From Chloroflexota bacterium (GTDB lineage: Bacteria; Chloroflexota; Chloroflexia; Thermomicrobiales; JADLAZ01): a stretch of 46,527 nt of DNA. Under the pieces are notes generated by a model. That model made no database searches. It was not told the origin of the DNA and was given only the letters and a program-made list of their open reading frames with translations. The DNA is taken from positions 1 through 46,527 of the forward strand of contig JADLAZ010000064.1 in assembly GCA_020849725.1 (NCBI GenBank). Direction: 5' to 3'. The translations under genes and the position numbers were made by a program. Positions 32,385 through 40,293 of the stretch are shown piece by piece (the first letter of the stretch is position 1; each line of letters starts with the position of its first letter).

Positions 32385-33416
32385 CTACTCCCGCGTCAAC
32401 TCAGCCACGACGGTCTCCCAGGTGATGCCCTCGACGCGCTGCCGGCCGGCAGCGCCCAGCCGCGCGCAGGCGTCAATATCGGCGTCCCAGTCGTCCAGCA
32501 CGCCGGCGAAGGCGGCTGGATCCGGTGGCCGCACCGCGCCCGTCACGCCGTCGATTACGAAGCCGAGCGTACCGCCCGAGTCGGTCGCCGTCAGTACCGG
32601 CTTGCCGGCCAGCATCGCCTCCAGCGTCGCATAGCCGTAGTCTTCATCGATCGGCGCGTACACAACCGCCCGACAGGTGTTGTACAGCGACACCAGCTCG
32701 CCATCGCTCAGCCGGCCGTAGAAGCGCACGCGCTCGCCCAGCCCCAGACTGTCGACGCGCTGGCGCAGCGCCGCCTCCTCGTTGCCGGTGCCGACGATCG
32801 CCGCTCGCACCGGCCGCCGTGTCTTCGCCAGCGCATCGATGAGCAGGTCGACCCGCTTGGCCCGGTCCAGCCGCGCGACGGACAGCATGCGGTCGCCCAG
32901 TGTCTCGCACCGCAGCCCGGCCAGCGTCGTCGGCGGCTCCAGCACCGTCGCCGTCAGTCCGCAGAACCACTGCAGCCGCTGGGCGACGTTGTCGGAGATC
33001 GCGTACACCCGCCGGCAGTCATCCAGGCCGATCCGGTCGACGTCGCGGATCGCCTGTCGCACCGCCCGGTCCTCGGCCGTCGTCGTGAACTCGCTCATCA
33101 CCGAGCCGTACCAGTCGTAGGCCTGCCGGTGCTGGTGCATGATCCAGGCGACCTTGTTCGGGTGGCGCACTGCCCAGGTCGGGTACTTGGTGCAGATAAC
33201 ACGGTCGATCGACACGCCGTTGGCTTCGGTCAGGTCGAACAGCCGCCAGGTCAGTGCCGCCGTCAGCGTCTCACCGACCGGGTACCAGCGGAACGGCGCC
33301 GTCACCAGCGTCGCCCGGTGGCCGGCTCGCTCCAGCGCTGCCACCAGCCCCTCGGCCAGCACTTCCGCACCGCCGCGCACGAACGGCACCTGCACGTTGA
33401 GCACGGCAATGTTCAC
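32385..33416 (-). CDS. Glycosyltransferase family 4 protein (second of three)
   Basis: A 343-residue GT4 protein. The N-terminal half begins NIAVLNVQVPFVRGGAEVLA, the sugar-acceptor GGAE loop, and the C-terminal half has LSVARLDRAKRVDLLIDALA, FYGRLSDGELVSLYNTCRA and PIDEDYGYATLEAMLAGKPV, the E-x7-E catalytic and donor-binding motif. The GTG start overlaps the stop of the small helical protein gene as GTGA, so translation is coupled. Substrate unknown. Confidence 0.9.
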   Translation of the reverse strand: MNIAVLNVQVPFVRGGAEVLAEGLVAALERAGHRATLVTAPFRWYPVGETLTAALTWRLFDLTEANGVSIDRVICTKYPTWAVRHPNKVAWIMHQHRQAYDWYGSVMSEFTTTAEDRAVRQAIRDVDRIGLDDCRRVYAISDNVAQRLQWFCGLTATVLEPPTTLAGLRCETLGDRMLSVARLDRAKRVDLLIDALAKTRRPVRAAIVGTGNEEAALRQRVDSLGLGERVRFYGRLSDGELVSLYNTCRAVVYAPIDEDYGYATLEAMLAGKPVLTATDSGGTLGFVIDGVTGAVRPPDPAAFAGVLDDWDADIDACARLGAAGRQRVEGITWETVVAELTRE

Positions 33417-33856
33417 CCGCCGGTCCCTCCGTCACCCGCCGCCGGACCAGCGCCCGGTCGCGCCTCCAGCGCCTGCACCCGCAGCTCGATCGCCTCGATC
33501 GACCGCGCCAGCGCCTCTTGCTGCGCCGACAGATGCACGAACGCCCGCGCCGCCGCCGCGTTGAAGTCGTTCTGCTGATCGACGATCGGGTTGATGTACC
33601 AGCGCAGCAGCAGTCGCGTCACCCGCTTCGCCAGCGCCAGCGCGCGTCCGACGACCGGTGTGTCCCAGGTGATCGGCAGGTGCGCGCTGACGAACCAGTT
33701 GTCCGCCACCGCCCGCACCTCATCCTGACCGCCCGTCGCTGCACCAGCGCCCAGCAACCGGCGGCGCTCGCGCACCCGCGCCTCCATGCTCGCCATCGCT
33801 GCCCGAACATCGGCCTCATCGACGCGCCGGCTCGCTGGCGGTTGCGCCATCGCCAT
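33413..33856 (-). CDS. Small helical protein of unknown function, linked to glycosyltransferases
   Basis: A 147-residue protein from the ATG at 33856, preceded by GGGGAGG. An earlier start 21 bases upstream is possible. It is rich in Ala, Arg and Glu and probably forms helices: a basic segment (MEARVRERRRLLGAG), then VGRALALAKRVTRLLLRWYI, and a coiled-coil-like end (QEALARSIEAIELRVQALEAR). The NPIVDQQNDFN segment and the W-Y-I-N-P tract resemble the N-terminal scaffold region of proteins found beside polysaccharide methyltransferases. It overlaps the next gene. I do not recognise a named family. Confidence 0.6.
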   Translation of the reverse strand: MAMAQPPASRRVDEADVRAAMASMEARVRERRRLLGAGAATGGQDEVRAVADNWFVSAHLPITWDTPVVGRALALAKRVTRLLLRWYINPIVDQQNDFNAAAARAFVHLSAQQEALARSIEAIELRVQALEARPGAGPAAGDGGTGG

Positions 33857-33873
33857 CGTTCCTCCCCGACCGC

Positions 33874-35154
33874 TCAAGCCACGGCGGCGCCCGTCACCGC
33901 CACGTAGACATCCCGCACCTGCTCGACCACTCGCGCCCAGGTCCGGTCGGCCAGCGTCGCGCGGCCGGCCGTGCCCAGCCGCCGCGCCTCCGCCGGGTCA
34001 TCCACCAGCGCCGCGATCGTCGTCGCCAGCGCCGGCACGTCGCCGAACGCCACCAGTCGCCCATCGACGCCATCGCGAATCACCTCCGGCACCGCCCCGG
34101 CCGTCGCCCCGATCACTGGCAGGCCGCAGGCCCACGCCTCCAGGTAGACGATGCCGAACGAGTCCGTGCGCGACGGCATAGCGAACACGTCGGCGGCGGC
34201 GAACAGGTCGCGCCGCTCGTCGTCGGAGATCGGCCCGAGCACACGCAGTCGCGCCTGCACCGCCGCCGGCAGCCCATCCAGGAAGCGGTCGAAATGACTC
34301 AGGCGTGGCCCGGCCAGCGCCAGCTCTACCGCGCGGCCGGCCTCCCACAGCCGCTGCACGGCCGTCACCAGGTGAACCATCCCCTTGTCGTAGGCGTTGG
34401 CGCCGACGCTGATCACCAGCGGCGCGGCACCCAGCCCGTGCCGCTGCCGGAAGGCTTGGCCGTCGCCGCCGGTGACCGACGCCGGGTCGACGCCCGGGCC
34501 GGCCACCAGGATGTGCTCGTCGCACACGCCGCGCTCCAGCAGCGCCCGTCGCTCCAACTCCGTCATCGCGATCACGGCCGCCGCCTGCCGCAGCACCGCG
34601 TCCTGGTGCGCCATTCGGTAGTACTTGCCGACCCGACCCGAGTCCGGCGCGCCGAGGTGCAGGAAAGGCGTCACCACCAGTGGCACGCCGGTGCGGCGGG
34701 CATAGTCGCGCGCCGCCAGGATCAACCCTTCGAACGTGACGTTGCAGGCGTGAACCAGGTCGAAGGCGCCGGCCGGCTCGTCTCGGCCCAGGCGCCGAGC
34801 CAGCTCCGGCGCCCACGGCGAGAAGCGGCCCAGCCGCTCCAGCGCCGCCACTCGACCCGGCGCCGGCAGGTCCGACAGGTGCGTCATCGCCCGGCGCAGC
34901 ACCGGGTAGGCGATCTGCCCGACCGGCAGGTGCCGCACCGGCCATCGCACGACAGCCACGCCATTGATGAACTCGGTCGCCGGCTCGATGCGCCGCTGCC
35001 CGGCCCGCCCGAAATGCTCCAGGTCCCAGGCGTCGGTCGTGTAGACGGTCACCTGATCGCCGCCGGCGACCAGCCGCTCCGCCAGCTCGCCAAAAACCAG
35101 CTCCGACCCACCCCGGTACGGCGCGTAGCGCTGCACGACGTGCAGGATCCTCAC
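33874..35154 (-). CDS. Glycosyltransferase family 4 protein (first of three)
   Basis: A 426-residue GT4 transferase from the GTG at 35154, with GGAGG upstream; an extension of 55 codons upstream overlaps the glutaredoxin-like gene and is rejected. The N-terminus MRILHVVQRYAPYRGGSELV has the acceptor G-G-S-E loop. The C-terminal half has VISVGANAYDKGMVHLVTAV, LGPISDDERRDLFAAADVFA and PSRTDSFGIVYLEAWACGLPV, the E-x7-E motif. It leads the three-transferase block. Polysaccharide or glycolipid synthesis is the likely role. Confidence 0.92.
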   Translation of the reverse strand: MRILHVVQRYAPYRGGSELVFGELAERLVAGGDQVTVYTTDAWDLEHFGRAGQRRIEPATEFINGVAVVRWPVRHLPVGQIAYPVLRRAMTHLSDLPAPGRVAALERLGRFSPWAPELARRLGRDEPAGAFDLVHACNVTFEGLILAARDYARRTGVPLVVTPFLHLGAPDSGRVGKYYRMAHQDAVLRQAAAVIAMTELERRALLERGVCDEHILVAGPGVDPASVTGGDGQAFRQRHGLGAAPLVISVGANAYDKGMVHLVTAVQRLWEAGRAVELALAGPRLSHFDRFLDGLPAAVQARLRVLGPISDDERRDLFAAADVFAMPSRTDSFGIVYLEAWACGLPVIGATAGAVPEVIRDGVDGRLVAFGDVPALATTIAALVDDPAEARRLGTAGRATLADRTWARVVEQVRDVYVAVTGAAVA

Positions 35155-35188
35155 GACCCAGCCTCCGGCCGCTCCGGAATGCAGCCCG

Positions 35189-35470
35189 TCATCTGGCCAC
35201 CTGCAGCCGGCGCGCCAGGCGCAGCTCGGACACCTTGCCTTCGGCCAGCACCTCGCCGCCCAGCACCACCACCGGAATGCGCGTGCCGTAGGCCTTCTCC
35301 AGCGCCGGCACACCGTCAATCGGCACGTACTCCACCGTCGCTAGACCGCGCGCGGTCAGTCGCGCCAGTGGCCGGACCGCCCGGTCGCACAGGCAGCAGC
35401 CAGTCCGCGTGTAGCAAACCAGCCGCGCCGGTGGCGTCGAAGGTCGCCGCTGCCAGGGCCACACCGTCAT
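35189..35470 (-). CDS. Glutaredoxin-like (DUF836-type) thioredoxin-fold protein
   Basis: A 93-residue protein with a thioredoxin-like fold. It has LVCYTRTGCCLCDRAVRPLA, a Cys-x-x-Cys pair (GCCLCD) in the glutaredoxin position, and TRIPVVVLGGEVLAEGKVSE, the cis-Pro segment. The ATG at 35470 follows GAGAGGGGAGG. It may reduce disulfides or act as a small redox carrier. It lies 34 bases before the first glycosyltransferase and 46 after mpg, in the same orientation. Confidence 0.75.
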   Translation of the reverse strand: MTVWPWQRRPSTPPARLVCYTRTGCCLCDRAVRPLARLTARGLATVEYVPIDGVPALEKAYGTRIPVVVLGGEVLAEGKVSELRLARRLQVAR

Positions 35471-35516
35471 GCCGCCTCCCCTCTCAGCCTGAGTATAGGC
35501 CACGCCCGCCACCTCG

Positions 35517-36167
35517 TCATGGCAGCGGTGCGCCCGCCACCGACCGGGCGCTCACCCGCGGATGGCCATCGATGAAGAACCGCCACGGCCGCTCACCGCC
35601 GCGCGACACCCCGATCCGGCCGCTGACGCGCACTGCCGAGTCGGGCATGGGCGTGCCGCCGGCGATCCACAGTGCCCCCTCGCCCAGCGTCGCGCCATTC
35701 ATTGTGCCATCCAGACCCAGCCCGACCGTCAGCCGGCCCGGCCCCACCAGCCAGTCGCGCGGCTGCTGGCCGGGACAGCGCGCCGCCAGCAGTGCCTCAC
35801 CCGTCACCGGGGCTGCCGCCCGCAGCAGCACCGCCGCCGGATACCCCTCCGCCTCCGTCACCGCGTTGAGCAGCCAGTGGATGCCGTAGCTCCGGTAGAT
35901 GTAGGCCCGGCCCGGCGGCCCCCACATTGGCTCGTTCCGCCGCGTCCGACCGGCGAAGGCGTGGGAGGCCGGGTCATCCAGGCCAACGTAGGCTTCCGTC
36001 TCGACGATCGTCGCCGTCACCACGCCGTCAACCGTCGCGTGGCCGACGACGCAGCCCAGCAGGTCGCGCGCTACCGCCAGTGTCGGCCGGGCGTAGAACG
36101 CGGCCGGCAGAACCTCACCCTGGCCGCTCACCGCCCTCGGTCCTTGCGGCGCCGTCCGCTCGCTCAC
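35517..36167 (-). CDS. mpg: 3-methyladenine DNA glycosylase (AAG/Mpg type)
   Basis: A 216-residue base-excision repair enzyme that removes alkylated purines and hypoxanthine from DNA. Family marks are ARDLLGCVVGH, IVETEAYVGLDDPASHAFAG (with the catalytic Glu), TRRNEPMWGPPGRAYIYRSY and GIHWLLNAVTE, and VLLRAAAPVTG. The GTG start overlaps the valS stop as GTGA, so its translation is coupled to valyl-tRNA synthetase. Codon use looks like the neighbours. Confidence 0.95.
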   Translation of the reverse strand: MSERTAPQGPRAVSGQGEVLPAAFYARPTLAVARDLLGCVVGHATVDGVVTATIVETEAYVGLDDPASHAFAGRTRRNEPMWGPPGRAYIYRSYGIHWLLNAVTEAEGYPAAVLLRAAAPVTGEALLAARCPGQQPRDWLVGPGRLTVGLGLDGTMNGATLGEGALWIAGGTPMPDSAVRVSGRIGVSRGGERPWRFFIDGHPRVSARSVAGAPLP

Positions 36168-38839
36168 GCCGTGCCCGACACCTCGGCTAGCCGCTGGCGC
36201 AGCCGGGCCTGGCGCTCCTCCACCTCGGCCAGCCGGTCGCGCTGCCGCTGGACGACATCGGCGCGGGCCTTGGCCAGGAAGCCGGCGTCGTCCAGCATCC
36301 GCCGCGCGCCGGCGGCGTCACGCTCGGCGTCAGCCAACTCCTTCTCCAGTCGTTGGCGCTCCACCGCCAGGTCGACCAGCCCGGCCAGCGGCAGATAGAT
36401 GGTGGCGTCATCGACAACCAGCGCCAGCGCCTGCCCCGGCGCCGGTGCGTCGGCCGTCACAGTCAGCCGGCCGGCGTCGATACGCGCCAGCGTCGACAGC
36501 ACCGCCCGCTCTTGCTCAAACAGCGGCACGGCATCGCCGGCCACGATCAGTGCCTCGATCCAGCGTCCTGGCTCGACCCGCTGCTCCGAGCGGGCGTTGC
36601 GCACCGCTCGCACCGTCTCGATCACGCGGCCGAAGTCGTGCTCGGCCACCTCATCGCGCGCACCTGCCGCCGGCCAGTCGGCAACGATCAGCGCCGGTCC
36701 GGCGTGCGGCAACTCCTGCCACAGCTCCTCCGTCACGAATGGCAAGTACGGGTGCAGCAGCCGCAACGACCGCTCCAGCACGTAGCACAGCACCTGGCCG
36801 GTCGCCGCCGCCGCCGGGCCGCCGGCCTGCAGGCGCGGCTTGCTGGCCTCGATGTACCAGTCGCAGTATTCCGACCAGACGAACTCGTACATCTGCCGTC
36901 CAGCCTCGCCGAGCTGGCACTCCTCCAGCAGCCGCGTGGCGTCCGCCGTCACCGCCGCCAGCCGGCTGAGTACCCAGCGGTCGGCCAGCGCCAGCGCCGC
37001 CGCGTCCGGCAGCGCGACCGTGCCGTCCGCCGTCCGCGGCAGCCGGTCGGTATCGACCTGGCTCAGCACGAAGCGCGTCGCGTTCCAGAGCTTGTTGGCG
37101 AAGTTGCGGCTGTGCTCGACCCGCTCCAGGCTCAGCTTCATGTCGTTGCCGGGTGTACTGCCGGTCGCCAGGGTGAAGCGCAGCGCGTCGCTGCCGTACT
37201 GCGCCGTCACCGTTGTCGGATCAATGACGTTGCCCTTTGACTTGCTCATCTTCTCGCCATTGGCGTCGCGCACCAGCCCGTGCAGATAGACGGTGTGAAA
37301 CGGCGCCTGACCGGTGAAGTGCAGCCCCTGGAAGATCATCCGCGCCACCCAGAAGAAGATGATGTCGTAGCCAGTCTCCATCACCGACGTCGGGTAGTAG
37401 GTGCGGAAGTCGTCGGTATCGTCGGGCCAGCCAAGTGTCGTCATCGGCCACAGCGCCGACGAGAACCAGGTGTCGAGTACGTCCTGGTCCTGCTCCACCA
37501 GGCCGCCGCAGCGCGGACACGCTGCCAGCGTTGCCGCCTCGGTCACGGTGATCTCGCCGCACTGCTGGCAGGTCCAGACGGGGATGCGATGCCCCCACCA
37601 CAACTGGCGCGAGATGGTCCAGTCACGGATGTTCTCCAGCCAGTTCAAGTAGATGCGGGTGAAGCGCTCCGGCACGAACGTCACCCGGCCGTCGAGCGCC
37701 GCCGCGATCGCCGGCCGCGCCAGCGGCTCCATGCGCACGAACCACTGCTCGCTGATGATCGGCTGGGCAACCGTGCCGCAGCGCTCGCAGTGACCGACAG
37801 CATGCGCGTGCGGCTCGATCTTGACCAACTGGTCGTGCGCCCGCAGCCAATCGACCATGCCAGCGCGGGCATCGTCGACGCTCTGACCGGCGAACGGGCC
37901 GGCCCCGGCGCTCATCGTGTTGTCCAGGTTCATCACCATCGGCGCCGGCAGGCCGTGGCGCTGGCCGATTTCGTAGTCGACCGGGTCGTGCGCCGGCGTC
38001 ACCTTGACCGCGCCGGTGCCGAATGCCGGATCGACGGCCGCATCGGCGATGATGGGGATGCGCCGGCCCAGCACCGGCACGATCGCCTGCCGGCCGATCA
38101 GGGCGGCGTAGCGCCCATCGTCAGGATGCACCGCTATCGCCGTGTCGCCCAGAATTGTCTCCGGCCGCGTCGTCGCCACCGTGACCCAGCGGTCCGGCTC
38201 GCCCTCGATCGGGTAGCGAGCGTACCAGAGCGAGCTTTGCTCCTGGTCATGCTCGACCTCCAGGTCGGACAGCACCGTCGCACAGCGCCAGCACCAGTTG
38301 ACCATCCGCGTGCCGCGGTAGATCAGTCCCTCATCGTAGAGGGTCTTGAACACCTTGCGCACCGCCCGCGACGGCTCGTCGTCCATGGTGAAGCGGTAGC
38401 GGCTCCAATCGCATGACGCGCCCAGGGTGCGCAGTTGCACCTGGATGCGCGGTCGGTAGACATCCATCCATTCCCACACCCGGTCGATGAACTGCTCGCG
38501 CCCGAGGTCATGGCGCGTCAGCCCTTCGCGAGCGATGTGCCGCTCGACGACGTTCTGCCCGGCGATGCCGGCATGGTCGGCGCCCGGCAGATACAGTGCC
38601 GCGTACCCCTGCATCCGCCGCCAGCGGATGAGGATGTCCTCGACCGCGTTCGTCAGCGCATGTCCCATGTGCAGCTCGCCAGTGACGTTCGGCGGCGGCA
38701 TGATGATCGTGAACGGCTCGCGGCCCTCACCGCTGCGCGGCGCGAAGTAGCCACCCGCCTCCCAGAAGCGGTACCATTTCTGCTCGGTCGCCGCAGGGTC
38801 ATAGGCTTTGGCCATGCGCTCACCACGACTGATCGTCAT
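36164..38839 (-). CDS. valS: Valyl-tRNA synthetase
   Basis: An 891-residue class I synthetase. It has PPPNVTGELHMGHAL (HIGH motif), the editing domain with TTRPETILGDTAIAVHP, the zinc ribbon CQQCG...CPRCG, DTWFSSALWPMTTLGWP and KMSKSKGNVIDP (KMSKS), a helical anticodon-binding domain and a C-terminal coiled-coil arm (ERQRLEKELADAERDAAGAR...) that touches tRNA. The start is the ATG at 38839, behind GGGAGGG; another ATG 24 bases later is possible. It is preceded by a T-box leader, so expression responds to uncharged tRNA, presumably tRNA-Val. Confidence 0.97.
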   Translation of the reverse strand: MTISRGERMAKAYDPAATEQKWYRFWEAGGYFAPRSGEGREPFTIIMPPPNVTGELHMGHALTNAVEDILIRWRRMQGYAALYLPGADHAGIAGQNVVERHIAREGLTRHDLGREQFIDRVWEWMDVYRPRIQVQLRTLGASCDWSRYRFTMDDEPSRAVRKVFKTLYDEGLIYRGTRMVNWCWRCATVLSDLEVEHDQEQSSLWYARYPIEGEPDRWVTVATTRPETILGDTAIAVHPDDGRYAALIGRQAIVPVLGRRIPIIADAAVDPAFGTGAVKVTPAHDPVDYEIGQRHGLPAPMVMNLDNTMSAGAGPFAGQSVDDARAGMVDWLRAHDQLVKIEPHAHAVGHCERCGTVAQPIISEQWFVRMEPLARPAIAAALDGRVTFVPERFTRIYLNWLENIRDWTISRQLWWGHRIPVWTCQQCGEITVTEAATLAACPRCGGLVEQDQDVLDTWFSSALWPMTTLGWPDDTDDFRTYYPTSVMETGYDIIFFWVARMIFQGLHFTGQAPFHTVYLHGLVRDANGEKMSKSKGNVIDPTTVTAQYGSDALRFTLATGSTPGNDMKLSLERVEHSRNFANKLWNATRFVLSQVDTDRLPRTADGTVALPDAAALALADRWVLSRLAAVTADATRLLEECQLGEAGRQMYEFVWSEYCDWYIEASKPRLQAGGPAAAATGQVLCYVLERSLRLLHPYLPFVTEELWQELPHAGPALIVADWPAAGARDEVAEHDFGRVIETVRAVRNARSEQRVEPGRWIEALIVAGDAVPLFEQERAVLSTLARIDAGRLTVTADAPAPGQALALVVDDATIYLPLAGLVDLAVERQRLEKELADAERDAAGARRMLDDAGFLAKARADVVQRQRDRLAEVEERQARLRQRLAEVSGTA

Positions 38840-38880
38840 GACGACCCTCCCGACCACGGCGTGCCGCCGCGCATCGCAGA

Positions 38881-38916
38881 CAAACAAAAAGGCTTCCGCC
38901 CTGCCAGGACGGAAGC
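38881..38916 (-). terminator. T-box terminator hairpin
   Basis: On the minus strand GCTTCCGTCC (38907-38916) pairs with GGCGGAAGC (38892-38900), followed by CTTTTTGTTTG. This is a clear Rho-independent terminator. Its 5' arm overlaps the T-box antiterminator region, so the two structures exclude each other. It lies 42 bases before valS. Confidence 0.93.
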
Positions 38917-39135
38917 ACCGTGGTACCACCTCGCTTCAGGCACGCCCTGCACGGGCGCACCCCTCGATCGGCTGTCACGGGCCGACCCGGGGCCGCTTGG
39001 GCGCGCACGCCGTCAGCGACCCGGCTCCCAGGCGACCTTCGACGCGGGCGTCAGAGGGGAGCTTGCACCCGTGGCTCCCCCTCGCTTGCCGACGCGACCG
39101 CGCCTACTCCTCCTGCTCATCGCCGTTGCGGTGTG
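38881..39135 (-). promoter_or_regulatory. T-box riboswitch upstream of valS
   Basis: Read on the minus strand, the leader begins near GGCGATGAGCAGGAGGAGTA, a typical T-box stem I start with its AGTA motif, and ends with the T-box GAGGTGGTACCACGG (38919-38933) and a terminator. The GTC at 39034-39036, next to a GAAG, is a candidate valine specifier codon. Uncharged tRNA would pair with the T-box sequence and favour the antiterminator. The 5' boundary is approximate, and the specifier needs a covariance fold to confirm. Confidence 0.9.
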
Positions 39136-39173
39136 AGTTGTCGTTCCCCGCCCGGCGTTGCCGCCGGATCGCG

Positions 39174-39245
39174 TCGGGGTGGCCGGATTTGAACCGACGA
39201 CCCCCTGGTCCCAAACCAGGTGCGCTACCGCTGCGCTACACCCCG
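39174..39245 (-). tRNA. tRNA-Pro (anticodon TGG)
   Basis: Minus strand CGGGGTGTAGCGCAGCGGTA opens the gene. The acceptor arms CGGGGTG and CACCCCG pair fully. The anticodon arm CCTGG-TTTGGGA-CCAGG gives the anticodon TGG, and the T arm GTTCAAAT loop is intact. CCA is not encoded. It lies just upstream of the valS T-box, in the same orientation. Confidence 0.96.
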
Positions 39246-39482
39246 TTCGACGCCGGTACAGCCATCAGTATAGCACATGGGATGCTGGGTGCTGAGACAT
39301 TGCTGGTGGTGGGCGGTGGGGATGGGGCATGAGGCAACCAGAAGGGCTGCCCCAACGGGCCCACTGACGCCCGATCTCGCGCGGTCCACCCCGTCCACTA
39401 GCCTACATGCTACAGTGCGCGCGGCGGGGCCATCGCGGCCGGCAGCGACTGACGGCACGGGCTGAGGGCGAGGAGACATGGC

Positions 39483-40202
39483 ATGGCGGGTATCCGGGCA
39501 GTATCGTTCGACTTCCACGACACGGTCGCCATCTGCCCGACCTGGTTCCGCCTGGAGGTGCGCCACCTCGTCTCGGCAACACATGCCCATCTGGTCGCCG
39601 CCGGCCGGCTGCCGGCCGGTCCCGACGCCGGGATACTCGACGCCGCCTATCGCCAGTTGCGCCAGGAGATCCACGCCCACGGCGAGGAGCAGGACGCCAC
39701 CGGCTGCGTGCTGACGGTCTTCGAACGGCTGGGCATTGTCATCACGCCGGTAGCCGTGAGTGACGCGATCGACACGCTCATGCACGCTACCCGCGCCGAT
39801 CTCCGCCCACGCCCGGGCATCGTCGAGGCCGTGCTGGACCTGCACCGCGCCGGCGTGCCGATCGGCATCACCTCGAACGCTGTCTACCACCCATTCCTGG
39901 AATGGGCGCTGGCTGAGTTCGGCCTGCGCGACTACCTCGCCTCAGTCATCACCTCCGCCAGTTGCGGCTACTACAAGAGCCGGCCAGAAATCTTCCAGCA
40001 GACCGCCGCCGCGCTGGGCGTACCGCTGGCTGACCTCGCCCACGTCGGTGACTCGTTCCGCTTCGACGTGCTGGCCGCCGGGCGCCTCGGCATCCGCACC
40101 GTCTGGCTGAACCTCAGCGACGGCCCGCCCCCCGACGACACGGCTACCTTAGTCGTGGCCTCACTCGACGGACTGGCCGGCAAGCTCCTGGCGCTCCAGT
40201 AA
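39483..40202 (+). CDS. HAD-superfamily hydrolase
   Basis: A 239-residue phosphatase-like HAD protein. It starts AVSFDFHDTVAI: the nucleophile Asp of motif I is there, but the second Asp of the usual D-x-D is His (D-F-H-D-T). The cap is helical. Motif II is GITSNAVY, motif III Lys is in YYKSRPEIF and motif IV is HVGDSFRFDVLAA. The ATG at 39483 has GAGGAG upstream. The substrate is unknown, and the altered motif I may mean a different role. Confidence 0.85.
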   Translation: MAGIRAVSFDFHDTVAICPTWFRLEVRHLVSATHAHLVAAGRLPAGPDAGILDAAYRQLRQEIHAHGEEQDATGCVLTVFERLGIVITPVAVSDAIDTLMHATRADLRPRPGIVEAVLDLHRAGVPIGITSNAVYHPFLEWALAEFGLRDYLASVITSASCGYYKSRPEIFQQTAAALGVPLADLAHVGDSFRFDVLAAGRLGIRTVWLNLSDGPPPDDTATLVVASLDGLAGKLLALQ

Positions 40203-40240
40203 GCAGGCCAGGCGGTCAGGAGGACCAGGAGGCGCGGAAG

Positions 40241-40276
40241 CACGGGTGGAAAACCTCAGCGTACACTTCCCGTGCC
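40241..40276. terminator. Inverted repeat between convergent HAD and nuoN genes
   Basis: GCACGGG (40241-40247) and CCCGTGC (40270-40276) form a 7-bp stem with a 22-nt loop. Outside them CCAGGAGGCG and CCTCCTCG...CTGG extend the pairing imperfectly. It lies in the 91-base gap between two convergent stops and may end both transcripts. Confidence 0.4.
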
Positions 40277-40293
40277 TCCTCGCCCCCTGGCCC

